Positions 47,185 through 61,054 of a stretch of DNA of 64,000 bases are shown here, piece by piece. The notes beneath the pieces are model-generated. The model had not been told where the DNA came from. It made no database searches and saw nothing but the letters and a program-made list of their open reading frames with translations. How positions within the stretch are numbered: the first letter of the stretch is position 1; each line of letters starts with the position of its first letter. The translations under genes were made by a program, and so were the position numbers. Source of the DNA: Tetracentron sinense (Eukaryota > Streptophyta > Magnoliopsida > Trochodendrales > Trochodendraceae); assembly GCA_015143295.1 (NCBI GenBank), contig JABCRI010001044.1, positions 1 through 64,000 of the forward strand, in the 5' to 3' direction.

Positions 47185-49777
47185 GGGCTTGTTTGGACGA
47201 TAGGAATTGCAATATCATGGATATTGCAATTGTGTGGAATTATAATATCATTCAATTAGAATGCCTACGCATTGGAATTCTACTATTTGGCCAAGACCAT
47301 GAGAATTACTGAAAATATCATCTGAATTCTAATTCCATTGTTAACATGCTTACAAGACTACATGATAATTCATTTGTTTGTCCAATAGAAATGATATACA
47401 TACATGTCCTCCAAAAAAAAAAAGATAAGATGAATAAATAAATAAAAACTAGACTCAATTACAAAACTAAATTAAACTATGTCTGTAAAAATTCGAAAGC
47501 AGCATCAAGACTAAGTGAAAAGCCTCTTCATTCAATCTCCCACTGTCTAGATGATACTAGAAGTTATGATACACGAAGTTAAGACAACGACACCAGTGGC
47601 AATGCTCGTTCCCATTTACTCCTCTAAACAATATCATCAATCCCACCGGAAACCTGAAATTTGTAACATAATAACTATTAAAGCTAGTTTCTAAGATGAT
47701 AGGTATGAATATCAAATGATGCTCCTATATGCATTTCTAGCAGATACCAGAATTGTATAGTAACTAATATGTTGGAGTACAATGGCATAGAATATTATAG
47801 ATGCTGAAGCTAACCATATAGATGATGTTGCATTTTGGATTGCAGTTTGAGAGACCTTGCTTGGTCTCCATAAAAAAAAAATATTAAACCTGAAATGCAA
47901 CCTCGGCAATTCCCTTACTTCATACTTTTGAATATATTTCTATTCCAGATCGATCTACACAATATATGGGAAATTCAGGTTAGGCAAAACTAGCTTCAAG
48001 TTCTATTCTATATGTAACACTAGTTGACTATAACCTATTCACCTTCCTTTATCTTCTCCATACATGATGCACTATAATGTACACCTGGCCATAACTACTA
48101 AATCACTTTGATGATCTCATTCTCGCCCATCCAGATGATGCCAACCTAAAGCACAGTCTCACATCTTTTATGGCACTTGATTAATTGGTATCCAACATAC
48201 TTTCAGCTTTCTCCTCCACTCATGTGCAGATGTTTTCTTCTATTGGATCAACATAAATAATTGAACTAATACTATATATATCATCACTTTTGTCACCATA
48301 GGTTTCAGAACACAAAAGCTGCCTTGTAATATTAGGGAGAAGGAAGCAAGATCGTTGATTCCTAGCAAGCTTATTATAAGATCATGACTGGTTTTATTCG
48401 ATACCTAGAAGGTTTCCCTTGGTCACTAGGATACAGTTCTAAGCATAGATTTAAACAAACCCTTTTGGTCCTTTAACCAAATCTAGTAGATGAATCTTAC
48501 TCTAGTGTATGTTTTCTATTGTGCAAAATGAGAGAGGGTTGGAAACTCTATAGAGAACTTATGACCCTAATGAAAGGCTAGGAGAATGAAGTTCCATGCA
48601 TGAACAGATAATATGCACTATCTTTATACACACCCCTCTGCAAACTAAGAATTATGGTAATTAGTATATCTAGTATCTACATAAATAATAGCAAGGCATC
48701 TAGTGAAAGAATTTGACAACCACTAAATAACTATCCAATGCACCTATACACATTCTATCTCTTGGTAACCAAGTGACTATGTAATACATTCAGATAAAAG
48801 TAAGGATCCAAAGATTCACCAAAGACAAATCCAAGCTATTGCATTTGCACCCTACCATGTTACAAGACCCCCCTTCTATTTTTTTGGTGTAAAGCCCATA
48901 GTGCAAAGAAGTAGAACCAGTTTCAGTTATCGGACAGTAGTATCTTTTCTTCCACCCATGTACTTGTTACCTACCTATATGTATATCCCATCCTTTTCAA
49001 TCTTCTTTTTTGGGGGTTGAGATGAAGTTCTGGACTACAGAGATGTATCAGCAAGCAAGGAATATAATCTTTTTATAGTCTTCAATATTGCTCCTCTCTC
49101 TATCTAAAATTATCAAATGGGTTACCATTCAAAGCTCTACTAATCCACCCTTTAGCTACCTCTATATGCTTGAGAATGTGGCAGAATGCATTGCAAAGCT
49201 TGTAAGAAAAATCAACATCTTCCCTTCCACATAATTCCCACAGATTACAAATAAGGGGGAAGAAAATAATCAACAAATGACTTACCAAAAAAGTAAATAA
49301 ATAAAGGAAAATAATCAAAATTTAATAATATATAGCATTGCAGAGCACAGTAGGATTTGATGGTGCTTTTACATCATATTGTATTAATCATTCCCCTTTA
49401 TAAAATTTTAACTGTTCATCAGTGAGGCAACTACTGGTCTGAAACTTTCCACAGACAGATCAGCAGATCAGATAGCCTCAATTGGTGTGCCTTTGTGGAT
49501 GGCCAAATAAGGATTAACATTTTCGGGTTCAAACTCAGTTTTCAGTCACAATTTAACAAACATGTAGCTATTGAATAGTATTCATTACTACTGAATTTGT
49601 CCAACAGAGAGGCTAATATCGAAACAAATGCAGGATCACTTTAATTTTCTCAAATCTAACTCCACTCCCAGGAAAACAAAAATTAAAAGAAAAGAGAAAT
49701 TCAGAAAATTCCTAGTCTCATAAACTTCGTCAACTGATCAAGAAAAAATATCAAATGCATGCTCGTACAATCAACAA

Positions 49778-49780
<3 letters not shown>

Positions 49781-49814
<34 letters not shown>
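49781..49814. repeat. (AG)n microsatellite
   Basis: About 17 AG units in the Harbinger interior, followed by AAAGAGATGG. Confidence 0.95.
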
Positions 49815-49821
<7 letters not shown>

Positions 49822-50035
49822 TGGAAGACCTGATGCCATCGTCGATGCCGTCACCGGTGTATGGACAAAGATAAGGTTCGGTTTGAAACAGGATGAAAAG
49901 AAATGAGTTCAAAGAGAAATTACAAAAAAAATATGGAAAGAAATGTTGGGGTCAGGGTTTATGTTCAATTCTATTGAATTGGAATTGGAATCTCTACCTA
50001 AGAGGATAGATATTTCAATTCTAATGAAACATAGG

Positions 50036-50932
50036 TGTGAGGGAAAAAATACCGGACGGACACGCGTCAGCAGCAGCTTCTTCCACGTTTTGGTTTACTG
50101 GCAGAAGGTAGGAGCGGAGGGTGTGGCACCCTGACCTGTACTCCGATGGTAAAGTCAGTAAGGGTAGAAGATGATGAATAGTAAACGCAAGAACAATCAC
50201 TGAAAAATACGCAAGACACTAAAGGCCCTGAACGCGTCTTCTCGGATCTGGGTTTTTGAACAACTGTCCTGTGCACTAAAAATCACGGGGTTTATATAGG
50301 GCAAGGTTGGTATGGCCATCGATGACCATGGATGGCCATAGGTGTCCATACCACGTGTCTTTGCACTCATTGCCAAATATCTTGCATATATCTGCCGCCG
50401 GTTGCATTACACGTGAGAGCCTCCTATAAGTCCAATCGGACGGGATCGGTCGGTACGCAGAAGTGACCAGCATTAAATGCCAAGACAGTGCTTTCGGCAC
50501 GAAACGACACGTTCGGCACGCTTGTCGGAATTATGGATCGCCTCCTGATCACTTCCTCCTACGAGCCGGTCTCGTTGTCGACTTAAGCTCGGTTACGACG
50601 TAGATGCCTTAAAACACAGCACGACATCGTTGTCAGTGAGACAACGGACTCGTTGTTCGCGTAACGACAATTGACGTTGTCAAGAGCACAACGCTCACGT
50701 TGTGCTTCAGACAACGAGCTCGTTGTCGAGACCACAACGGAAACGTTGTTCTTCGTGAGAACAAAGATGTCGCAATGCGCACAACGGGATCGTTGTACGT
50801 CAGACAACGTGTGACCCTTATATTTTAAGCACGTGGCCCCAACTCGTGAACACGTGTCACTTTCGTGAACAAAACGACAAAAACGAGCTCGTCCCACAAC
50901 GCTGAGCTGGTACACGAATTTTATCCGTTACA
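50036..50932 (-). repeat. Tat element 3' LTR
   Basis: 897 bp, TGTAACGG...CCCTCACA in element sense, same as the right LTR in my reading. A polypurine tract (AAAGGGGCAAA) adjoins it at about 50933-50945. Confidence 0.95.
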
Positions 50933-51271
50933 ATTTGCCCCTTTATGATGCTTGGAACGTAGTTCGAAGCGTCATAAACGAACAAAAAGATCATACCTGG
51001 CACCACTCCGGAAGGCGAAACGTTGCGTGCTTTAAACGCTTATTGAGAAGGTCGACCGTTCACGCCAGCTGGCCACGCGTGCGAACCGTCGCGTCTCTTC
51101 AATGCGGACAGGCTGTCATCATCACCGATTTAAATTTCGAGAATGCTTTAATGACCCTGACGGTTATCATACTCGGTGAAAAGACGATCTTGCCACTGCT
51201 CTTAATCCTGTAGATACAGGTGTACGCCTCAGATGAAGGGTAACGGTGTACTTTCGCAAACCAGAGACGTC

Positions 51272-51278
51272 TATAAAA
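51272..51278 (+). promoter_or_regulatory. TATA box of the antisense gene in the Tat element
   Basis: TATAAAA followed about 20-30 bases later by a CT-rich start-site-like run (CCTCTCTCTCTCCCACC), reading opposite to gag-pol. Confidence 0.6.
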
Positions 51279-51536
51279 TCCCATCGAATCCTCTCTCTCT
51301 CCCACCCTGTTTCATCAAGCACTGTTACTCTGTCGAATCTTCTTCTTGCCCGAAAGTTCATCCTCCTCAAGCTCTTCAACGATCTTTCTGAGTTTTTCAG
51401 TTCGGTACGCCCTTCATCCCTATCTCTTATTCTCTCTTACTGTTTTTCCATTTCTCTCTTCTCTGGTTCCCAGTGTGGTTTTGTTCTGCGCATACTCTTC
51501 TGTTCCTGTCCCTCTTTCCGATTTCTCCTTACCACC

Positions 51537-53990
51537 ATGGCTGCCAATGTCCCCGTAGAACCTGCTAGGATAGAGGGAGTTAGAGGCCCTTCTGATGACG
51601 AGGCCAGTTGCACAGGTAGCGCACCTCATGGTGCCTACATTGAAAAATCTTCAGTTCTGCGCCAATTCCAGTTGGCGCATCTGAATCGTTACAGGGAACG
51701 TTTCGACTTCCCTGCCGATGTCAATCTCCATTTCATGCGAGATGATGCCATCATAGACAGGCGCTCTGCCTGTACCGTTGTCTACCTCTCCCAGCTTGAG
51801 GCTGGCCTTCGCTTCCCTCTTCATCCTGTCTTGGATGAAGTTCTGTCCACCTTGCAACTTGCACCGGGGCAAATGCACCCGGGCTTCCACAAATACATGT
51901 CCATGATGATCAAATTCATCAAGGACGGGTACCCCATAGAGGCTAGGCATCTATTCCACTTCTGTCATGCCGTCAGATGCCGAGGCAATGACGACGGTCT
52001 GTATTCCTATTTCTCGTGGAACAAGAAACCCTACTGTCCAGAGCTCGTCTCGGGCATCCTTGACAGAGAAAGGAAATGGAAAGCCACTCCATTCGTCGTC
52101 TCTGGCGGCTGGAAGGCAGAGAATTCCTCGGTCCCCAACGTCTTCCGAGTGGAAGCAGGTATACTACTAGTCATCCGTTGTCCGTTGTGCGCCATTGTCC
52201 TGACTACGTTCTCGTTGTACACTGTATCTTCTCGTCCTGCTAACTTCCTCGTTGTACTCACTTTGTTTTCTCTTGTGTGCAGTGGACCCAAAGAAATTTC
52301 CATACAAGAAGTTGACCTCAGAGGAACAAGAACTTCTTACTGGTATCCGCCGTGCTCGAGGCGGGGAATACATTAGGTGGAAACCACTCGAGCTCGTCAG
52401 GCGGGGCTCCTCCAGTAACCCAGCAACTACTCAACAACAACCACAACAACAGCAACAGGGCGCCTCCCCCTCTGTACCTTCACCGTTCCCTCACCTACCC
52501 GAAGAAGAGGAAGAAGCAATGGCCGACTCAAACCTACCGCCGCTGAGCAGGAAGCCGAGGTCCGCTCGCCCTGCAGTCCAGCCGCCTCCACCTCCATCAT
52601 TGCCGAAGAAGAAGAAGAATCATTCTTCCAAGGGTACAGCGCCTGCTGACCCGAAGAGAAAGATTGCCGCCCCGGCCGAGCACGAGGCCAGGAAGAAGGC
52701 CAAGGCGGACAAACGCCCGGAAAAAGAGGTCGTGGTCATTGCTGCTCCTCCTCTAACAAACCCAGGAGTCGAGGCGACATCGGCAGTGCCCGAGGATAGC
52801 TCAGCGCCTGCCCCTTCTCGAGCTGCTGCTGCCCCAGCCGGTACGAGCTCCGCTGTCGTTGCCTTGGCGGCAACGGAAACTGGCACGACAAGTCTCCCGG
52901 CCAGTATGCTGCCGACCTCCGCTCCGGACTGGTCACCCGACTTCACTCGGTTCGGAGTGCCGACCGTGATTGAATCGGCGAAGAGCTCGAGGACGGCTGC
53001 CCGAGCTCTAACTTATGCGATGAGGCTCCCCAGGGACATCGCTGAGGTTGGCCAACTCCACTTAGCCGACCTGTCCTACGCCGCCTGTCAGTCCGTGGCA
53101 ACAGTAAGCTTCTCCCTCCCTCGTCTTCTACCTCAATTGTTTTGAAGTACTACTTCTTGTTGTGCTAACGCCCAGACAACTCTTTGCAGATGAACGCGCT
53201 CGTGCAAGAGCTCTGCGATCGCAGCCAAGACAAATACACTCAGCTACGAGACGGGATCAACTACTGGAAAGACAGGACGGAGACGCTGGAGAAGACTCTT
53301 GTCGAGGAGAGACTCAAGGCAGACTTCGATCTGTCTCAAGCCAAGGCCGAAACGACTCGTGCTGAAGTAAGGCTAGGCACTGCCACCAAGGTTAGGGAAA
53401 AGGCCGAAGCTGAGGCACGAGCAGCAAAGGAGGCCGAAAGGAAGGCCAAGCAAGAGACTGAGAATGCTATTGTGCGCATCAGTGAGCTTGAGCATGTCTC
53501 CCAAGCTTTGGGTAGACAACTGGAGGAAATTGAGGCAGCCAGGTCGGCGCTGGCGGAGGAGCTCGAGGAGGCCAAGAAAATTCAGGAGGACACCGAGAGG
53601 TCCGTGACCCTGAGACTGCAGCAGTATTATCAGTCTCAGCTGGACACGCTCTTGGATGAAGACCGTGCCGAGACCGAGAAGGAGGTCCTCGACTCGCTTC
53701 GCCAGCAAGGCCGCCTGAAGGAAGACAATGAAGAGGACGTCACCACGTTCTCCGAGCTTCAGAGCAAAGAACTGATCGAGCTCGACAACGAGCCCGAGGT
53801 GCAAGGTGTCGAGCTGCCTCACTTCCTTGAAGGTCCTGCACCCCTCCCTGCCGAGCCGTACTCTGAGTCTGCTGCTCCAGAGCTTCCTCCTGCTGCCGAT
53901 GAAGTTACTCCGGTGGAAGCTAACACTGCTGAAGTTTCTACCCCTGCCCCTGCTACAACGGCGACGGAGGCTGACCTTGAGCTTGCCTGA
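51537..53990 (+). mobile_element. Antisense gene of the Tat element
   Basis: It starts at an ATG in a strong context (ACCACCATGG). The first part carries a motif of the plant putative gypsy-type transposase domain (GLRFPLHPVLDEVL, LAPGQMHPG). The middle is Pro/Gln/Ala-rich with basic patches. The last part is a long coiled coil. Two short introns with canonical ends are likely (about 52159-52282 and 53104-53189), and a poly(A)-like tail region follows near 54130. Antisense genes of this kind are known in Tat elements but their function is not. Base composition is much GC-richer than the host genes. Confidence 0.75.
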
Positions 53991-54309
53991 CCTGCTGTCC
54001 CTCCGATTCCCTGCTCTGCTGTCCCCTTGTCCCTTCTTCTGTTTCCGCTTCTGTCTTTTGTCGATGTAACTTCTCCCTTCTCCCTTTATGGGAGTTCACT
54101 GACTGTAACTGCCCAGAAATGGGCTTCTGATATGAATGAATAGCTCTTCCCTTATTTATTCGTGTTTGCACTTCTTTCACCTCGTAGCGTAGTTCGATGC
54201 ATGCACACAGAACAAGAAAGAAAATACAACGTGAGTAGCTGAACGATTTTTCACAGTCCACTGTACCGATGTTAAGGCGGTACTTCGCTATGTGAACGTT
54301 CGGATACTT

Positions 54310-54895
54310 GCGAGATTATAACTATTGTCTGCCAAATAAGCTATTTCGACCAAAACATTACGAGCAAAACACTATGAGTAAAATGTCATGGTCAAAGCAC
54401 AACGAACAAAACACTACGTACAAGCACTACGATCAAAACACTACGATCAAAGCACTTTTTGAGCAAAGCACTACAAGTAGAGTACTACGGGAAGAGCACT
54501 ACGAGCAAGCAACATGAGCAAACACTACAAGCAATCACTTATGACCAAGCACTACGAGCGTTCACTATGATCATTCACCATGAGCAAAGCACTAAGACCA
54601 ACCACTTATGAACAAGCACTACGATCGTTCACCATGATCGTTCACCATGAGCAAAGCACTAAGATCAACCACTTATGAACAAGCACTACGATCGTTCACC
54701 ATGATCGTTCACCATGAGCAAAGCACTAAGATCAACCACTTATGAACAAGCACTACGATCGTTCACCATGATCATTCACCATGAGCAAAGCACTAAGATC
54801 AACCACTTATGAACAAGCACTACGATCGTTCACCATGATCATTCACCATGAGCAAAGCACTAAGATCAACCACTTATGAACAAGCACTACAGGTA
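54310..54895. repeat. 67-bp tandem array in the Tat element
   Basis: About four and a half near-identical 67-bp units at 54590-54890 (AACAAGCACTACGATCGTTC, ACCATGAGCAAAGCACTAAG). Before them come shorter degenerate units (GAGCAAAACACTACGA) from 54350. Confidence 0.85.
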
Positions 54896-55269
54896 ATCAC
54901 AGATCCAGACACATCATCCGCGTAATTCGTTGTGAATGCAATCTGACAAATAAAGTTCATGAGACGAACGCAACGAGACTCAGTTTCGAAGCACATGCTC
55001 AGAGGATGTCATTAGGATAAGCCACTAGATTTGCTCAGGTGACATCCTTATATAAGCCACTCGTGTTCGTTGTGAGTACGCTGTTCAGTCAATGACTTTA
55101 TTTGAATTACTTGCAAGACATTCACAATGTTACACTGATGCGTTAGATAGAGAACAGTATGAACAATGAGCAGGCACAAAATCACATGTTGAAATACAAT
55201 CACTACGACTATCTAGAATCACTGAAAACTGGCGAGTACAACGATGTATATGAATAGCATTCCACAGAT

Positions 55270-56040
55270 CCTATTGAAAGAATTGCCTCAGATTCATGAT
55301 GTTCCAAGATTTCGAGACGAGGTTACCTTGCAAGTCTTTCAAGTAACAGACTCCAGGACTTCCCAGTCGTTCTACGATATAAGGCCCTTCCCAGTTTGGT
55401 CCCAACTTGCCACTGTTAAGCTCTCTTGTGTTCTGGAACGCTCTTCGGAGGACGAGATCACCGACCTGCAGCACTCTTCGTTGTACTTTCTTGTTGTAGG
55501 CCTTCCTTAATCGTTGCTGATATCTCCTCATTTGAATACTGGCATCTTCCCGCTTCTCTTCTAGCAGATCAAGATGAACAGCCATGAGCTCTGAGTTCTG
55601 GTCTTTCTCTCCGCCCTTCTTCTTGCCGTGCCAAGAGCGCACTGTAGGCAAACTGATCTCTGTAGGAATGACAGCCTCCATGCCGTACGCTAGAGAGAAG
55701 GGAGTTTCACCGGTGGGGCTCCTTGGAGTCGTTCTGTACCCCCACAAAACGTTGTGCAGTTCGGTGGCCCACTTCCCCTTCGAATCTTCCAATCTTCTCT
55801 TCAAGGCATTGAGAATGCTCTTGTTGGCTGCTTCGGCCAATCCATTCCCTTGAGGATAATAAGGGGAAGAGAAGACGTGCTTGATCTTCAGCTCGCTGCA
55901 AAAGTCGGCAATCAGCCGACCTGAGAACTGCTTCCCGTTGTCAGTAACGATAGACTGCGGTATGCCAAATCTACAGACGATGTGTTCCCACAAGAATTTC
56001 TTCACCTCTTGCTCTCTGATACGTGCAAGGGGAACGGCTT
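55270..56040 (-). mobile_element. Tat integrase core and C-terminal region
   Basis: Integrase catalytic motif TDNGKQF, then YYPQGNGLAEAANKS and the C-terminal part (VGDLVLRR, NWEGPYIVERLG). Confidence 0.9.
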
Positions 56041-56049
56041 CAATCTACC

Positions 56050-58610
56050 GCGAGAAGTAGTCAGTTGCCACCAAAAGGAAGATCAGATTCCCTGGAGCCC
56101 TCGGGAAAGGTCCCACGATGTCAAGTCCCCACCGCGCAAATGGCCAAGGTTGGGATATAGTGCTGAGTTCTTGAGCTGGAGCATGAATCAAGCGAGCAAA
56201 CCGCTGGCACTGGCTGCACCTCTTCACGTACTTCTGAGCGTCGGCCTGCATGTAAGGCCAAAAGTAGCCTTGCCCCAGGGCTCGATGGGCAATGGTTCTC
56301 CCGCCCGAATGAATGCCACATATACCTTCATGTAGCTCAGCAAGTATCCTCTCCACGTCTGCAGGATGAACACACTTCAGCAAGGGACCACCAAAAGATT
56401 TCCTGAACAATTCTCCTTGCACCAAGGTATAACGAGATGCCTTAAACTGAATGCGTCTTGACTCCCTCACACTGATAGGGAGAACTCCGTCCTTCAGGTA
56501 AGCCACCAACCCTGTCATCCAGCTCGGGACTGGATTGACAAAGAACACTTCTCGCTGTGCCTGAAGAGCTATTGAAGGATATTCTTGAAACTCCATCAGA
56601 ATAGCCTTGGGCTCGCCAGCCTGCACCATGGAAGCTAGATATGCCAAAGCATCAGCATGCCTGTTCTCATCCCTCCGGGTGTGCCTAATCTCCACAACGG
56701 CGAATGCTTCACACAACGAACGAACGAGAGTAGCATACTGCTTCATCCGATCGTCCTTGCATTCATAAACACCATTCACCTGATTCACCACGAGCTGTGA
56801 ATCACAAAACACTCTCAACGTGGAGATCTGCAGCTCCCGTGCGCTCTCCAACCCAAGGAGTAAGGCTTCGTACTCGGCTTCGTTGTTGGAGGCAGTGAAC
56901 CCAAGACGCGACATTTTCTGCACCTTGATGTTATCCGGGCTTACAAGCACAACGCCCAATCCTGAGCCACTGAAATTGGAAGATCCATCTACGTATAACA
57001 GCCAACCGCTCCACTCCGACGACTCGGCTCCTTCCACAACGGCATCTTCGTTGTCAACTTCAATTGGGAGCTCCCGTAGATCAACAACCGTGTCCTCTGC
57101 CTCCTCTTCCACAGGGAAATCAGAAAGAAAACCCGCCATCGCTTGCCCCTTCTCTGAACTCCTGGCTCGATACTGGATATCGAACTCACTCAGAGCTACC
57201 GCCCACTTTGACATCCTTCCTGCCAGCTCGGGTCGTCCCAGCACGACTTTCAAAGGATACGTTGTGATGACAACGACAGAATGAGCATGGAAGTACGGAC
57301 GAAGCTTCTCTGCAGAAAAGACAAGAGCCAGACACACCTTCTCGAGCTTGCTATAGTTGCTCTCTGCTTTGAGAAAGGTCTTGCTGATGAAGTAGACAGG
57401 CTTCTCCACGCCATCACAGCTCCTCACCAGGACGGAACCAAGGGCTTGCTCTGAAACAGACAAATAAAGATATAAGATTTCACCTGGCTCTGGCACTGAG
57501 AGGATAGGAGCTGACCCTAAATACTCTTTCAAGGCAAGGAAAGCTCGGGAACACTCTGGGGTCCACGCAAAAATGGAGTCCTTCCTCAACAGCTCGAACA
57601 GAGGCTTGCAACGATCGGATGACTTGGAGATAAATCGGTTGAGCGCAGCAATCCGGCCTGTCAGCTTCTGGATCTCCTTCTTCGACTTAGGCTCTGGCAT
57701 GTCCAGTAAAGCACGGATTTGAGCTGGATTAGCCTCAATCCCCCGCTGACTCACAAGATAACCCAAAAATTTCCCCGAGGTGACTCCAAAGGTGCATTTC
57801 TCTGGGTTGATCTTCAGATTGAAAGATCGCAGCACAGAGAAAGGTTCAGCAAGGTCTGCCACGAGAGCACCTCGTACTCGACTCTTCACAACGATATCGT
57901 CGATGTACACTTCAACCGTCTTGCCAAGGAGTGACCCGAACATGAGATTCATCAGACGTTGATAGGTGGCACCTGCATTCTTCAAGCCAAAAGGCATCAC
58001 CCGATAACAGAACAAACCTCGCTCTGTTATGAAGGTGGTCTTCTCTCGATCTGCTTCCGCCAGTAGGATCTGGTTATAGCCCGAATAACCATCCATGAAG
58101 GATAACATCTCGTGGCCGGCAGTGGCATTGATGAGCCTGTCTATCCTTGGCATGGGAAAAAAGTCCTTGGGGCACGCCTTGTTGACCCCAGTAAAGTCAA
58201 TGCAGACTCTCACCTTCCCATTCTTCTTAGGTACCGCCACAACATTGGCTATCCAATCAGGATACTGCACCTCCTGAATGAACCCGAACTGGATCAGCTT
58301 GTCAATCTCCTCATTCACTGCATCATGATAAGCTGGAGCAAGCCTCCGAGGTTTCTGCTTCACTGGAGGGATGGCAGGATCAGCATTGAGGTGGTGGCAG
58401 ATAACTCCCGGATCGATGCCAGTCATGTCTTTGTGAGACCAAGCAAAGACATCAAGATTCTGCCTAAGAAAACACAGCAACTCGAGCTCCTCCTCCGTTG
58501 TCAAGCTCGTCCCGACCTGCAACACCTTTGGCTCTTCTTCCGTTCCCAAATTGACGGCTTTCGTGGGCTCAACGGAAGGGTTGCACAACGATGCCTCCGA
58601 GCTCTCATCC
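56050..58610 (-). mobile_element. Tat RT, RNase H, second RNase H and integrase zinc finger
   Basis: RT motifs VPKKNGKVRVCIDF, FMDGYSGYNQI and YIDDIVVKS, the RT-linked RNase H, a second archaeal-type RNase H (YVDGSSN, NNEAEYEALLLGL) and the integrase HHCC region (GIHSGGRT, CSQCQRF). In the Tat clade the second RNase H is diagnostic. Confidence 0.93.
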
Positions 58611-58639
58611 ACAACGGGAACGACCTGTAACTGCTACGA

Positions 58640-61054
58640 AGGCACAACGGAAGCTGGAAAATCGCACTTCTGCGAAGCCAACTGATCACCTCGGATCTCC
58701 CGAGGCCCGTCCTGCGTTGGATACTTCAACACCTGGTAGTACGAGGACGGGACAGCCTTCATCTCATGGGTCCACCAGCGACCCAAGATGGCATTGTATG
58801 GTGATGGCGCATCCAGAACAGAAAACCTGGTCAGGAGGACAACGGGTCCAGCCACAACGGGCAAGACAACGTCGCCTACAGGCTTCATCGAGCTGCCATC
58901 AAATCCATACAAGGGAGTCTGAGCAGGGATGAGGACGGAAGGATCCAGCTTCATCTGAGTGAAAGCATGAAGGTACAAAATGTCCGCTCCACTCCCCGAA
59001 TCCACGAGCACTCTCTTGATGTCAAAGTCTCCTATTCTCATGGTGAGAACAAGAGCATCATAGTGAGGTTGGATCACTCCTGCCAGATCACGATCAGCGA
59101 AGGTGAGTGCCTGCTCAATGCTCCTGCTAGGCACTTGCACCTGGCACACTGCGGCCTCGTGAGACAGCTTTCTGGCCTTTGCCCTGAAGTTCCTCTCCAC
59201 ATCAGCTTCAGGCGTTTGCACGCGGCAAATGACATTGATCGTGCCCAAAGAAGCTCCTCCACTGGTACTGGGATTGTTGGCGGGTTCTCTTCCACGAGAT
59301 TGGGACATCGGCTCCCTGGTACGCTCCGCCCCGCCGTTGTTAGGAGCGAGATACTCTCCCAAGTACCCCTCCTGAACAAGCCTCTCTAAATATTCCCTCA
59401 GAATACGGCACCGGTTGGTGAGGTGACCACGGCACTTGTGATAATGACAGTACTCATGCACCCGTGGTCCCGATGTGATATCCGGCACCGCCCTCGCCGG
59501 CCACTCAAAGTATGGCTGATCCTCCATTGACTTCATGATGGTCGCCGGACTGACTGTGAAATTGATGCGTGGGGCTCGATCTGTAAAAGATCGCCTCTCA
59601 CTAGGCTGCACGCCTCTCTCGTGCTGTACTTGAGGCTGCACCTGGCGTGGCTGATACGGTTGCCTCGCCTGCTGGTCATTAGGACGTCTCTCCGTCCTGT
59701 TCTGATACTGGTTAAAATTTCTCTCCAGCGGGCGCCGATCCGGCTGATCCTGCTGGGTCACATACACAACTTTCTCTTTCCGCTTCCTTGGTGGCGAGTC
59801 CTCAGATGATGAAGACTCGTGCTGCTGCTTCTTCTCCTTCCTCTTCGATGATCGGTGTGCCCTCTCCACGACATCCACCGCTCTCACCCTGGGCTTTGGC
59901 GCTGACACAACGGATACGTCCTCCTCGTACCTCCCGTACTTGGTGGCACGTACCAACAACTCGTCCATCTTGACAGGATAGTCAAGAGCTAAGGACTTGT
60001 AGAGCTCAGAATGCTTGGGGATAGCATTCTTGAAAGCGGCGATGCAGCTTGCTTCGTCAACCTTGTCAATATCGTGGACTTCATCGGTGAAACGCGAAAT
60101 GAAGTCCTTCAAGGATTCGGCCGGCTTCATCCTCAAAGAGAAGAGAGTATCTGCACCTGCCTTCTTCTTCTTATTGATGATGAAGCGATCAATAAAGGCC
60201 GACCTGAGCTCTGAGAAGTTGCTGATGGAGCCAGGAGGTAGGTTCCGAAACCACTTCGATGCTGCTCCCGACAGGCTGCTAGGGAAAGCCTTACAATAAA
60301 GATCATCATCTGGGTTGCGAACAGCCATCGCATGCTTGAAGTCAAACAAATGCTCCTCCGGATCTGTCTTTCCAGTATACATGGAGAAGGTCGGAGTTAT
60401 GAACTTGGAAGAAGTATAAGACTGGTTGATAGCATTCGTAAAAGGAGAGTTCTCAACGTTCTCCTTTGCTGACTGAGCAAAGTGGTCAGGGACCCCTCCC
60501 TTCATGCTTTTAACGCGAGCACCGATTAAAGCCTCCACCTCCTTGGCTGTTACCCAAGTCTTCTGGGTGTCCGCACCTCCGGTACCCACTCTCAGGTCCT
60601 CTCTACCTGCTCCTTCTCTGAAATCCACACGATCCGAAGGGATGCTCTGCTCTGCCCGAACCGGGGGCTGCCTTACATCCCCCTCAGTAGGAAGAAGCAC
60701 AAACCTGGTCTCACGGTTCTCCGGGGCAGAAGGAGAAGAAGAGAAGTCAAACTGACGTCTCAAGGAAGGCCTCTGCAGTGGCACCTCCTCCACCTCGAGC
60801 CTGCTATGCTCGAACGCCTCCAGCCTCGCTTGCATCAACTGTTGCTGCCTGGTGATTTGATCCAGAACAGACTGCTGCAGTTGCAGCATCGCCAAGACGC
60901 GATCTGAAACAGAGAGTTCAGCAGGGGAAGGTACGGTCCCTTCTGGTTGTCCAGACGGAGGACTGGCTCCAGGAATGTGCACGACAGAAGGTATGAAAGA
61001 AGTGGAATGAGGGGCTTGATCCTCATGCCCGAATACTTCTGACTGATCAGTCAT
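58640..61054 (-). mobile_element. Tat gag and protease
   Basis: Gag with the plant Retrotrans_gag core (FNCK/YCKAFPSSLSGAASKWF region), a basic KRKEKK-type linker, a cysteine/histidine knuckle (CHYHKCRGHLTNRC) and an aspartic protease (VLVDSGSGADILY) at the C-terminal end. Confidence 0.92.

Noticed and set aside
49781-49870. Captured host gene start (GA-rich leader, ATGGAAGACC)
   Set aside because: The frame closes within about 15 codons and no second exon is seen. Noted only as a possibility in the Harbinger entry.
47185-50030. Transposase gene in the Harbinger element
   Set aside because: I searched both strands for a long frame or DDE-type motif and found only short frames under about 75 codons.
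51246-51536. Upstream extension of the antisense Tat gene
   Set aside because: It would begin before or at the TATA box without an ATG. The ATG at 51537 has a far better context and follows a normal leader.
54350-54900. CRISPR-like array
   Set aside because: The units abut without unique spacers and lie in a plant retroelement. It is an ordinary tandem repeat.
60504-60755. Plus-strand frames opposite gag and pol in the Tat element
   Set aside because: They are shadows of the real minus-strand frames. Only the 51537-53990 frame has its own promoter and composition.
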